From assembly GCA_003249225.1 (NCBI GenBank), contig QKJQ01000041.1, positions 1 through 54,060 of the forward strand: 54,060 bases of DNA, read 5' to 3'. A model generated the notes under the pieces. It did not search any database, had not been told where the DNA came from, and saw nothing but the letters and a program-made list of their open reading frames with translations. Source of the stretch: Clostridia bacterium (lineage in GTDB: Bacteria; Bacillota; Clostridia; Lachnospirales; Lachnospiraceae). Shown here in pieces: positions 35,776-43,984 of this stretch (position 1 is the stretch's first letter; each line of letters starts with the position of its first letter). Made by a program: the position numbers and the translations under genes.

Positions 35776-36075
35776 TTCCACCATGATGAACAAATAGCAG
35801 CATTATTCTGTAATAAAGATATTCTGTATTTATGTTCAAACACCTAGAACTTTCCACCGGTTTCCGGTATTTTTCACTCATCTTTATTCTATATCGTTTC
35901 TGGTAAGTACAATGTGGTGCTTCCTCTGTACTATAAAGTGAGACCGCAGGTACCTAATCCCATAGCCTGACCTGCTGAAAGTTCGAGTAAAAAAGCATCT
36001 TTCAAAATTCTTTTTTTACTTTCCTAAAAGCAATAAAAAATCAAACCTGATCTATAAACGAGAGGAGACCTATAC
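35776..36075 (+). promoter_or_regulatory. Long structured 5' leader of the aminotransferase gene
   Basis: No gene is seen in these 300 nt. AACTTTCCACC occurs twice (near 35772 and 35849). Dyads include ACCGG/CCGGT followed by ATTTTT near 35858-35875, AGTACA/TGTACT (about 35906-35932) and GCAGGT/ACCTGC (about 35947-35976). I could not match it to a known riboswitch class. A regulatory RNA is possible; so is a nearer unseen promoter. Confidence 0.4.
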
Positions 36076-37155
36076 ATGAACGTAAATCTGTTATTAAATG
36101 AAGCAATCAAGAAAAAACCTGCCAGCAACCGCGCCAGCAGAAAGAGAAGCAGTTCAACTCCGGATGATATTATTCGCATGAACTATAATGAAAATCAATA
36201 TGGTATGTCCCCAAAGGCATATCAGGCTTTTGTTGATGCCACTGCTAAATCAAGTTACTACCCGGATTTCTTTGCTATTGATTTAAAAACTACTTTGGCC
36301 AAAGAATTTTCACTTGAATGGGCAAATATCGTAACGGTTGCCGGTTCCAGTGCCTTGATCGATATGGTCGGCGCATTGTTCATTAACCCAGGTGATGAAG
36401 TTCTGTTCTGTGAACCAACGTTTGATGCTTTTCGTGATATGGCAAATGATTATGGTGCTACCTGTGTAACAGCTCCTCTTGATGAGAATATGTGTTTTGA
36501 CCTTGATGCTTTATATAGCAGAATAACCGATAAAACAAAAATCATTGTTATTTGCAATCCGAACAATCCAACTGGTGGTCACATTCCAGCTGATAAAGTT
36601 GAAGCCTTCATTCGCAAAGTTCCTGAATCAATTCTCGTCGTTGTTGACGAAGCCTATATTGACTATGTTGACTGCGAAGAGAACAGCAGTATGGTTCGTA
36701 TGATTCAGAGCGGATATGATAAGCCGCTGATTATCCTTCGTACATTTTCTAAAATACACGGTATGGCTGGTCTGCGTGTTGGTTACGGTGTGGCAAGTGC
36801 AGAGATTGCTGATGAATTCGGTAAGTCTTCTCATGCGTGGAATGTCAGCAACGTTGGACAGGCAACGGCTATTGCAGCTTTAAATGATAAGGAATATGTG
36901 AAGGAAGTTCGCGAAAAGAACAAAGAATGTAGAGAATATATTACTGCAGAACTTACGAAACTTGGATGCAAGGTATATCCTTCCCAGACAAATTTCATCT
37001 TCTTTGATTCACCGCTTTCTCCTGCCGATATGACCGCTAAGTTGAAAGAGAAGAAAATTCTGATTGGTACTTTTTCATCCAGCCGTGTCAGCATAGGAAC
37101 AATGGAGCAAAGCAAGAAGTTTGTTCAGGCTGTTTCTGAAATTTTAAATGCATAA
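36076..37155 (+). CDS. PLP-dependent aminotransferase, HisC-like
   Basis: A 359-residue class I/II aminotransferase closest in pattern to histidinol-phosphate aminotransferase. Motifs: NPNNPTGG (161-168), Asp191 in VVDEAYIDY, Schiff-base Lys226 in TFSKIHGM, and Arg234 in GLRVGYG. No other his genes are nearby, so it may act on aromatic or other amino acids rather than in histidine synthesis; HisC homologues often accept aromatic substrates. The ATG follows GAGGAG. The next gene is convergent across a terminator. Confidence 0.85.
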   Translation: MNVNLLLNEAIKKKPASNRASRKRSSSTPDDIIRMNYNENQYGMSPKAYQAFVDATAKSSYYPDFFAIDLKTTLAKEFSLEWANIVTVAGSSALIDMVGALFINPGDEVLFCEPTFDAFRDMANDYGATCVTAPLDENMCFDLDALYSRITDKTKIIVICNPNNPTGGHIPADKVEAFIRKVPESILVVVDEAYIDYVDCEENSSMVRMIQSGYDKPLIILRTFSKIHGMAGLRVGYGVASAEIADEFGKSSHAWNVSNVGQATAIAALNDKEYVKEVREKNKECREYITAELTKLGCKVYPSQTNFIFFDSPLSPADMTAKLKEKKILIGTFSSSRVSIGTMEQSKKFVQAVSEILNA

Positions 37156-37296
37156 TTCAATTAAATTTTTCCCTTTTTCTTTCGCAGAAAACAGGTAATG
37201 GATATTTATAGTTTTGTTTATATTAATAAGGAAAGAATTCGTGCAAACTTTATTTCTTCCAATTAATTAATTCAATCCCTGATAAAATCCCAGATA

Positions 37297-37326
37297 AAAA
37301 AGAAGAGGTTTTCGCCTCTTCTTTTT
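37297..37326. terminator. Bidirectional intrinsic terminator
   Basis: A perfect 12-bp stem AAAAAGAAGAGG/CCTCTTCTTTTT around a TTTTCG loop, ending in T on both strands' exit side. It lies between the aminotransferase and the ACT-protein gene, which are convergent. Confidence 0.9.
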
Positions 37327-37405
37327 CACGTTTATGAACAACTTTGTTTTTTATGATGTTCTTATACTATTCACGTACGAATCTGCCTTCTGTCACGAGC
37401 TAACG

Positions 37406-37837
37406 TTATGCCTGAAAACGATAGACCTCTTCTGCTGTATACATTGTAACACCTGACTTTTTCAAGGCTTCTATAACGGGAAGTGTATCGGTCACTTTAA
37501 CGATTACGGAGGAATTTATTCCTGTTGACAGTACGTACATGTATTCTATGTTGCTTCCGGCATCGGATACTACTTTTAAAATATGCTGCAGTTCCCCGCT
37601 TTTATTTGGAACCTGGACTGCAATGACTTCTGTAAATTTTGCTGAGATTCCAGCTTCTTTTAATACCTCCCGGCCTTTTTCAGGGTCGGAAACAATAATA
37701 CGCAAAATTCCATATTCGGATGTATCTGCAAGGCTTAGTGTTACAATATTAACATCATGTTTTGCAAGGACATCTGTAACTTCTAAAAGCCTGCCCTCAC
37801 GATTTTCAATAAAAACCGATAATTGTTTGATCAGCAT
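37406..37837 (-). CDS. ACT domain protein (two ACT repeats)
   Basis: A 143-residue protein made of two ACT-type units: MLIKQLSVFIENREGRLLEVTDVLAKHDVNI and KFTEVIAVQVPNKSGELQHILKVVSDAGSNIEYMYVL. ACT domains bind amino acids. It is about 35-40% similar by eye to the other ACT protein in this operon at 39180-39608. It lies 18 nt behind paaK, AAGGGGG before the ATG. A role as amino acid sensor or enzyme regulator for the fermentation genes is likely but unproven. Confidence 0.85.
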   Translation of the reverse strand: MLIKQLSVFIENREGRLLEVTDVLAKHDVNIVTLSLADTSEYGILRIIVSDPEKGREVLKEAGISAKFTEVIAVQVPNKSGELQHILKVVSDAGSNIEYMYVLSTGINSSVIVKVTDTLPVIEALKKSGVTMYTAEEVYRFQA

Positions 37838-37855
37838 CTGGCTTCCCCCTTCTTT

Positions 37856-39154
37856 TCAAAGCAGTTTTCTGTTATCGATGACTCTTTTTGCTTTTCCTTC
37901 ACTTCTGGCAAGTGTTTTAGGCTCAACCAGCTTTACATGTGCTGCAATTCCGAGTGCCTGCTCAAGTGTTCTTGTTATTTTCTTTGTCATATTCTCAAGT
38001 TCACGAATCTCATCAAAGTTAAAGTTATCGTCTGCTTCGACCTGTACTTCCAGTGTGTCAAGATTGTTGATACGATCAACCACAAGAAGGTAATTCGGTG
38101 TAACCCCGCCTAATTCAAGCAAGGCTGCCTCGACCTGAGATGGGAATACATTTACGCCACGGATGATCAGCATGTCATCGGAACGTCCCTGGAATCTGGA
38201 TAGTCTGGCCATTGTTCGTCCACAGGGACATTTGTCATAGGATATGCTAGTCAGATCCTTTGTTCTGTAGCGGAAGAGCGGCAATGCCTCTTTTGTAATT
38301 GTTGTAAATACAAGTTCTCCGACTGTCCCCTCTTTTACCGGCTGTAAAGTCTTTGGATCAATGATCTCCGGAACGAAATGGTCCTCATAGACATGAAGGC
38401 CGGTATGATGCTCGCAGTCTCCTGCAACTCCCGGTCCCAGTATCTCACTTAGTCCATAGATGTCATAAGCAGTGATACCAAGACGGCGTTCTATCTCATT
38501 TCGCATACCATCGGTCCATGGTTCGGCACCGCAGATTGCGCTTTTTAGCTTAATCTTGTCAACTTTTCCTGCATCCTCCAAGGCTTCTGTAAGATACATA
38601 AGATAGGAAGGTGTGCAGCAGATCGTTGTCACGCCAAAGTCTTCCATTAAAGTGATCTGCTTCTTGGTATTCCCGGTCGACAGCGGAATAACCATTGCGC
38701 CAACGTTCTCCGCTCCGTAATGAGCGCCAAGACCGCCTGTGAAGAGTCCATAACCATACGAAATCTGGACCTTATCATTTCTTCCGACACCGCCCATTGT
38801 CAGGACCCTGGCTACACATTCCGACCACATCTCAATGTCTCTTCTTGTGTAACCTACCACGGTTGCTTTCCCTGTTGTTCCGGAAGAAGCATGAACGCGT
38901 ACAATTTCAGATTCTGGAACCGCGAACAGCCCAAAAGGATAATTGTCTCGTAAATCATCCTTTGTCGTATACGGAAGTTTTGTTATATCTTCAATTCCCT
39001 GTATATCGCCTGGTTCCAGCCCCATCTGCTGCATTTTTTTACGGTAAAACTCTACATTATGGTAAACTCTGTTGACCATCTTTACCAGTCTTGCGCTTTG
39101 GAGTGTTTGAATCTCATCCCGGCTCATGCACTCTTTTGTCTCATTCCAGATCAT
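37856..39154 (-). CDS. paaK: Phenylacetate-CoA ligase family protein (first copy)
   Basis: A 432-residue AMP-forming aryl-CoA ligase. The adenylate-binding motif VHASSGTTGKATVVGYT, AYDIYGLSEILGPGVAG, and the C-terminal RGVNVFPSQVEAALLE are diagnostic; two cysteines in KCPCGRTMARL fit the family metal-like site. It would activate arylacetates (or run in reverse from the acyl-CoA made by IOR). ATG 39154 was chosen (GGAAGG about 9 nt upstream); an earlier ATG overlaps the ACT gene. Second gene pair of the ior cluster. Confidence 0.92.
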   Translation of the reverse strand: MIWNETKECMSRDEIQTLQSARLVKMVNRVYHNVEFYRKKMQQMGLEPGDIQGIEDITKLPYTTKDDLRDNYPFGLFAVPESEIVRVHASSGTTGKATVVGYTRRDIEMWSECVARVLTMGGVGRNDKVQISYGYGLFTGGLGAHYGAENVGAMVIPLSTGNTKKQITLMEDFGVTTICCTPSYLMYLTEALEDAGKVDKIKLKSAICGAEPWTDGMRNEIERRLGITAYDIYGLSEILGPGVAGDCEHHTGLHVYEDHFVPEIIDPKTLQPVKEGTVGELVFTTITKEALPLFRYRTKDLTSISYDKCPCGRTMARLSRFQGRSDDMLIIRGVNVFPSQVEAALLELGGVTPNYLLVVDRINNLDTLEVQVEADDNFNFDEIRELENMTKKITRTLEQALGIAAHVKLVEPKTLARSEGKAKRVIDNRKLL

Positions 39155-39179
39155 CGTGAAAACCTTCCCTTTCCTCTTG

Positions 39180-39608
39180 TCATTCTTCCATAAGCTTTGT
39201 TGTAACATTAATTTGATTCTGCAAAAGCACCTTTTCCGCTTCTTCCATCCGATCTAAATTAATAATCATCAGTGGTTCCTTGTGTCCACGCAGCACAAAG
39301 GAATAAATATAATTTATCTCAAGCTTTGCATCAGCAAGAATCCACATGACCCGGTCAAGTTCGCCTGGTTTATCCACAAGTTCAATTGCCAGAACATCCG
39401 TCAATTTGACAATGAAATTATTCTCCGTCAATACCCGCTTTGCTTCTCCTGTTTTATCAACAATCAAACGAAGGATACCAAATTCAGGTGAATCAAAAGA
39501 TGCAATCGCACGAATGCTGATGTTATTTTCCCGAAGAACTCTGGTAACCTTTGCAAGACTTCCAACTTCGTTTTCCACAAACACTGACAACTGCTTTACC
39601 ATCGTCAT
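39180..39608 (-). CDS. ACT domain protein (two ACT repeats), second copy
   Basis: A 142-residue double-ACT protein: MVKQLSVFVENEVGSLAKVTRVLRENNISI and VKLTDVLAIELVDKPGELDRVMWILADAKLEINYIY. Its ATG overlaps the iorB stop (TAATG) and a second ATG two codons later has the better-spaced AGGAG. It sits between iorB and paaK in the same transcript, so feedback by an amino acid on the IOR/PaaK pathway is a reasonable guess. Confidence 0.85.
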   Translation of the reverse strand: MTMVKQLSVFVENEVGSLAKVTRVLRENNISIRAIASFDSPEFGILRLIVDKTGEAKRVLTENNFIVKLTDVLAIELVDKPGELDRVMWILADAKLEINYIYSFVLRGHKEPLMIINLDRMEEAEKVLLQNQINVTTKLMEE

Positions 39609-40201
39609 TATCTCCTTTCGGCTTCTGCACTCTGCAGAGCAAATCCGGTCTCAAATGCTTTTTTATTAATCTCTATGGTTTTTGTCGGAACTAACTTTTC
39701 GATAACAGTGAGCCAGTCTTCTTTTGAAAAATCCATATGCTGAGCTGCAACACCAAGTACAACTATGTTAAAAGTACGGGCATTCCCAAGCTCTTTTGCT
39801 ATGTTCATAGCATCAATTGCAATCACTTTATGTTTGCTTTGCAGTGTTTCCAGAATATTTTCCGGATAGGCTGCTGCTCCGATAACCACTGGCATAGGGT
39901 CGATACGCTGGTCATTACATATCAGAACTCCGTCTTTTTTAAGATAATGTGCGTAACGCAAGGCTTCCAGTCGTTCAAATGCTATTAAAACATCCGCCTG
40001 TCCTTCTTCTACAATTGGTTCTGCCACTTTCTCTCCGTATCGCACAAAGGTTACAACACTTCCGCCTCGCTGCGCCATTCCATGCACTTCAGAAAGCTTC
40101 ACATCATATCCGGCATGTATGGTTATTCCACCAAGTATTCTGCTGGTAAGCAAGGTCCCCTGGCCACCGACACCTACAATCATTATATTCTTCGTTGTCA
40201 T
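39608..40201 (-). CDS. iorB: Indolepyruvate:ferredoxin oxidoreductase, beta subunit
   Basis: A 197-residue gamma/beta-type subunit of 2-oxoacid:ferredoxin oxidoreductase. It starts MTTKNIMIVGVGGQGTLLTSRILGG, then KLSEVHGMAQRGGSVVTFVRYG, both family signatures. With IorA it oxidatively decarboxylates aryl-pyruvates to aryl-acetyl-CoA, reducing ferredoxin. ATG 40201 was chosen for the family N-terminus and its GAGG (6-7 nt upstream), which lies next to the end of the 83-bp repeat. The frame stays open 35 codons upstream through the repeat, but that extension has no homology. Confidence 0.93.
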   Translation of the reverse strand: MTTKNIMIVGVGGQGTLLTSRILGGITIHAGYDVKLSEVHGMAQRGGSVVTFVRYGEKVAEPIVEEGQADVLIAFERLEALRYAHYLKKDGVLICNDQRIDPMPVVIGAAAYPENILETLQSKHKVIAIDAMNIAKELGNARTFNIVVLGVAAQHMDFSKEDWLTVIEKLVPTKTIEINKKAFETGFALQSAEAERR

Positions 40202-40208
40202 TCGTTTC

Positions 40209-40440
40209 CTCATTCCTGCGCAAGATTTCTGCGCATTATTAAGTTTGGGTCTTTCAAACTTTCTGGCTGAAGCTCTTTCCTTCAGCCTCACCTCATTCCT
40301 GCGCAAGATTTCTGCGCATTATTAAGTTTGGGTCTTTCAAACTTTCTGGCTGAAACTCTTTCCTTCAGCCTCACCTCATTCCTGCGCAAGATTTCTGCGT
40401 ATTATTAAGTTTGGGTCTTTCAAACTTTCTGGCTGAAGCT
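40209..40440 (-). repeat. Three tandem 83-bp units, each with three hairpins, between iorA and iorB
   Basis: Units begin at 40209, 40292 and 40375; the first two are complete and nearly identical, the third runs into the iorA stop. Each holds TGCGCA-7 nt-TGCGCA, AAGTTTG-7 nt-CAAACTT and GGCTGAAG-7 nt-CTTCAGCC with linkers of 5, 3 and 12 nt. One unit has C-to-T in an arm that becomes G-U in minus-strand RNA, so the pairing survives. The third hairpin of the unit nearest iorA overlaps its last codons. Confidence 0.95.
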
Positions 40441-40443
40441 CTT

Positions 40444-42186
40444 CTATTTAGCCTCTATCCTTTTGATTGCTCCAAATTTGCAGATCTGTGCACATAATCC
40501 ACATCCGTTACACATGGTATCATTGATCAGCACACTCTTATCTGCTTTTCTGGTGATCGCCGGACAGCCTGGCTTCATGCACATACCACATTTTGTACAG
40601 ACTGCTGTATCAATTTTATACTGAGTCGTTACCGCTTTCTTATCAAGAAGCACGCATGGTGCTTTCACTATAACCACAGAAATCTCATCTCTTGCGACTT
40701 CTTCTCTTATGACCGCTTCAAGTTTTGCGGTATCAAAAGCATCGACAGTAATCACATTTTTAATCCCAAGCGCTTTGCACAGGGTGGTAAGATCGATAGC
40801 AGGTACCGTTTCTCCCATCAGCGTTTTACCTGTTACTGCATTATCCTGATGTCCTGTCATCCCGGTCGTTGAGTTATCAAGAATCAGCGTTGTTCCGGTT
40901 CCCTGATTATACACAGCATTGATCAGTGAATTTATTCCCGTATGCATAAAAGTCGAATCACCGATTACGGCAACCCAGTCTTTTATAAATTCCTTTCCCT
41001 TTGCCTTTTCGATACCATGCAGAGAGCTTATACTCGCACCCATACAGATCGTCGTATCGATAACACTAAGCGGTGCAACGGCTCCAAGAGTATAACAGCC
41101 GATGTCTCCTGCTGCATGAATTTTTAGCTTGTTCAGTACGTGAAATGTACTGCGGTGCGGACATCCCGGACATAAAATCGGAGGTCTCATTGGTGCTGCT
41201 GCCGCCGGTTCGATATCCAACTCCTGTTTTAATATCGCTTTTCGCAGCAGATTCGCACTGTATTCACCCTGTACTGTAAAAATCTCTTTCCCCGTAGCTG
41301 CAATTCCCCAGGACTTTACCTGTTCTTCAATAATAGGATCCAACTCTTCCACAATATAAAGAGTCTCAACCTTTGCTGCGAATTCTTCTATCAGTTTTCT
41401 AGGCAGCGGATTCACCATGCCAAGCTTTAATACCGATGCTTCCGGTAAAGCTTCCTTAACATACTGATACGGAATTCCGGCTGTGATTATACCAATTTTT
41501 TTATCGTTGTACTCTGCTTTGTTTATCGTCATTGAGCAGCCATCAACTGCCATTTTGTTTTCTCTGTCTTCAACATAAAGGTGACGCTTCACGGCATTAC
41601 CCGGCATCATAACATTTTTAGCAATGTCCTTCACATAGGGTTTATCCGGAATTTCGTTACGATCCTGAAGTTCTACCAGTCCCTGAGAATGAGACAAACG
41701 GGTCGTCAGCCGGATAATGACAGGTGTATCGTACCGTTCACTGAGTTCAAAGGCTATCTTGGTGAATTCTTTTGCTTCACTGCTGTCGGACGGTTCAAGC
41801 ACCGGAACTTTGGCTGCTCTTGCAACGGCTCTGGTATCCTGTTCATTCTGTGAGCTGTAAAGTCCCGGATCATCTGCTGCTGCCAGCACCAATCCTCCGT
41901 TTGCACCAATGTAGGATACGGTATAAAGTGGGTCAGATGCAACGTTCACGCCGACATGTTTCATGGAGGCGAGTGCTCTTACACCACTGATGGAAGCACC
42001 AATAGCAACCTCCATGGCCACTTTTTCGTTTGGTGACCATTCTGAATAAATCTCTTTATATTTTACTATATTTTCGCTTATTTCCGTACTTGGTGTTCCT
42101 GGATATGCCGCCGAAACCTTAACTCCTGCTTCATAGGCACCTCTGGCAATTGCCTCATTTCCAAGCATGATTACTTTATCTGACAC
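40444..42186 (-). CDS. iorA: Indolepyruvate:ferredoxin oxidoreductase, alpha subunit
   Basis: A 580-residue thiamine-diphosphate enzyme. N-terminal MLGNEAIARGAYEAGVKVSAAYPGTPSTEI binds the pyrimidine side; the TPP motif is DIGCYTLGAVAPL...VIGDSTFMHTGINSLINAVYNQ. The C-terminus has two ferredoxin-type clusters: CTKCGMCMKPGCP and CNGCGLCAQICKFGAI. The start is GTG with AAAGGAG 9 nt upstream. It oxidises indolepyruvate, phenylpyruvate and similar 2-oxoacids in amino acid fermentation. Confidence 0.96.
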   Translation of the reverse strand: MSDKVIMLGNEAIARGAYEAGVKVSAAYPGTPSTEISENIVKYKEIYSEWSPNEKVAMEVAIGASISGVRALASMKHVGVNVASDPLYTVSYIGANGGLVLAAADDPGLYSSQNEQDTRAVARAAKVPVLEPSDSSEAKEFTKIAFELSERYDTPVIIRLTTRLSHSQGLVELQDRNEIPDKPYVKDIAKNVMMPGNAVKRHLYVEDRENKMAVDGCSMTINKAEYNDKKIGIITAGIPYQYVKEALPEASVLKLGMVNPLPRKLIEEFAAKVETLYIVEELDPIIEEQVKSWGIAATGKEIFTVQGEYSANLLRKAILKQELDIEPAAAAPMRPPILCPGCPHRSTFHVLNKLKIHAAGDIGCYTLGAVAPLSVIDTTICMGASISSLHGIEKAKGKEFIKDWVAVIGDSTFMHTGINSLINAVYNQGTGTTLILDNSTTGMTGHQDNAVTGKTLMGETVPAIDLTTLCKALGIKNVITVDAFDTAKLEAVIREEVARDEISVVIVKAPCVLLDKKAVTTQYKIDTAVCTKCGMCMKPGCPAITRKADKSVLINDTMCNGCGLCAQICKFGAIKRIEAK

Positions 42187-42310
42187 TTTTTGTTCTCCTT
42201 TCGGTTCCTGTTCCCTTATCTTTCTTCTATTCTATAATATATGAGTATTCTTATCCACTTCTTTCTGGATTTCATCCAAATAAACCTTTCTTGAACCAAA
42301 GAGAGATATC

Positions 42311-43630
42311 TTAGCAGTTCAGTCCCAGTTCCTTTCGCAGATCTGTTACCCGCTTTGCTTTACCTTCAAAACGCTTCAGTGTTCCTGGTGCGACCAACTT
42401 AATTTCTGCATCCAGACCAAGTACTGACTTCAGGTTCCCTCGAACTCTTTTTGCAAGGTCATTCAGTTTACCGTATGACTCAAGAAGTGATTCATCAACC
42501 AGTTCCACCTTAATTGACATTGTATCAAGGTGGTTGATCCTTTCAACAATAATCTCATAATGCGGTCCAATCTCTGGGATGCGAAGCAGTACTTCCTCAA
42601 TCTGCGAAGGGAATACATTGACCCCGCGGATAATAAGCATATCATCACTTCGTCCTGAAAGATTCTCCATTCTGCAGGTCGTTCTTCCGCATTTGCATGG
42701 CTCATAAAAAAGCCTTGTAATATCACGTGTCCTATAACGTATCATTGGCAAACCTTTTTTGGTAAGGCATGTAATGACAAGTTCACCTTTTTCTCCCGGA
42801 GGCAGAACTTCTCCTGTTTCCGGATTAATCACTTCCGGAATAAAATGATCTTCGCTGATATGCATTCCACATAACGCAAGGCATTCTCCTGATAATCCGG
42901 GTCCATTTAGTTCGCTCATTCCATAATTCTGTGTTGCCTTGAAATCTTCGCCCCATAGCTTATACATTTCCTGTCGCATCGGCTCCGTCATGCCTTCTCC
43001 ACCAAACAAGCCAATCTTTACTTTCAGATCTTTTTGTGGATCAAGTCCCATCTGTCTTGCCACTTCACCGATATGAAGTGCATAGGATGGAGTAGCGACC
43101 AGAAGTGTCGTTCCAAAATCCTTCATATACATAATCTGCTTCTGGGTATTGCCTGATGAAGTCGGAGCAACGGCTGCTCCCATGTTCTCAAGACCATAAT
43201 GAAGACCCAGCGCTCCTGTAAACATCCCGTAACCAAAACAAATCTGTGCAATATCGTGGCTTGTTGCGCCCCCGAGCGCAGCCACTCTTGTCACAGTTTC
43301 GGTCCAGTTTTCCATATCTTCTTTTGTATACCCGACAACCGTCGGTTTACCTGTTGTTCCGGAGGATGCATGAATTCGTACCATATCATCCACAGGTACT
43401 GCGAACAATCCGTAAGGATAATGATCTCTGAAATCTTTTTTTACAGTAAAGGGAAGCTTTTTCAAATCCGCCAACGACTGGATATGTTCCGGCCGCAACC
43501 CTGCTTCTTCCATCTTACTGCGATAGGCTTCCACTTTCTCATAAGCCCACGTAACCTGTTCCTTAAGCCTTGCAAGCTGTAGTTCTTCCATCTCAGCACG
43601 CGTAAAGGTCTCTTCTTTTGCCCAAATCAT
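42311..43630 (-). CDS. paaK: Phenylacetate-CoA ligase family protein (second copy)
   Basis: A 439-residue AMP-forming ligase, first gene of the ior operon. Motifs RIHASSGTTGKPTVVGYT, YGMSELNGPGLSGEC, EPCKCGRTTCRMENLSGRSDDMLIIRG and VNVFPSQIEEVLLRI are clear. It is clearly related to, but diverged from, the copy at 37856-39154, suggesting different acid preferences. GGAGG lies 7 nt before the chosen ATG. A strong promoter lies about 90 nt upstream. Confidence 0.92.
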   Translation of the reverse strand: MIWAKEETFTRAEMEELQLARLKEQVTWAYEKVEAYRSKMEEAGLRPEHIQSLADLKKLPFTVKKDFRDHYPYGLFAVPVDDMVRIHASSGTTGKPTVVGYTKEDMENWTETVTRVAALGGATSHDIAQICFGYGMFTGALGLHYGLENMGAAVAPTSSGNTQKQIMYMKDFGTTLLVATPSYALHIGEVARQMGLDPQKDLKVKIGLFGGEGMTEPMRQEMYKLWGEDFKATQNYGMSELNGPGLSGECLALCGMHISEDHFIPEVINPETGEVLPPGEKGELVITCLTKKGLPMIRYRTRDITRLFYEPCKCGRTTCRMENLSGRSDDMLIIRGVNVFPSQIEEVLLRIPEIGPHYEIIVERINHLDTMSIKVELVDESLLESYGKLNDLAKRVRGNLKSVLGLDAEIKLVAPGTLKRFEGKAKRVTDLRKELGLNC

Positions 43631-43717
43631 TCCTATCCTCCATTGCATTGCGCAAGCCTTCTTTAACGCTTCTGTGTGGTTTAACGTTGAAGCTTTAGCG
43701 CAGTAAATTTACTTTAA

Positions 43718-43745
43718 ATTATAGCATTTTCACAACATATGTCAA
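43718..43745 (-). promoter_or_regulatory. Promoter of the paaK-iorA-iorB-ACT-paaK-ACT operon
   Basis: Minus strand TTGACA (43745-43740), 16-nt spacer, extended -10 TGC-TATAAT (43723-43718). The leader of about 80 nt contains TTTAACG twice (on the plus-strand reading) and a GCGC/GCGC-flanked imperfect hairpin next to the ribosome binding site. Confidence 0.85.
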
Positions 43746-43841
43746 TTGTTTTGGCGCATGTGGCATCAAGTTTCTTGTTTAAATATTACAATTTCATTCT
43801 TTCTGCATTGATAAAATTATGCAAAATACGTAAATAATTGA

Positions 43842-43871
43842 TTGACATTACTTTGGTTGATGTGATATCAT
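43842..43871 (+). promoter_or_regulatory. Promoter of the sodium/solute symporter gene
   Basis: TTGACA (43842-43847), 18-nt spacer, extended -10 TGA-TATCAT (43866-43871). It diverges from the ior operon promoter about 100 nt away. Confidence 0.75.
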
Positions 43872-43888
43872 TTTGCCGTGAGACTTCA

Positions 43889-43918
43889 TTGCATCAAAGC
43901 GTCGAAACGTTGATGCAA
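43889..43918 (+). promoter_or_regulatory. Hairpin or operator in the symporter leader
   Basis: Perfect 9-bp inverted repeat TTGCATCAA/TTGATGCAA, with an inner CGT-CGAA-ACG hairpin and an AG bulge. It starts about 10 nt after the predicted transcript start. Position suits either an operator or an RNA control element; no T-run follows, so it is not a terminator. Confidence 0.6.
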
Positions 43919-43984
43919 AGAAGCACAGGGGATACATCATTTCTTCAGTTTAACTACTTATTTTTCGAAGGGAGAGGGAATTCA

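Noticed and set aside
40209..40440. CRISPR-like array between iorA and iorB
   Set aside because: Units are contiguous 83-bp duplicates without variable spacers, and no cas genes are present.
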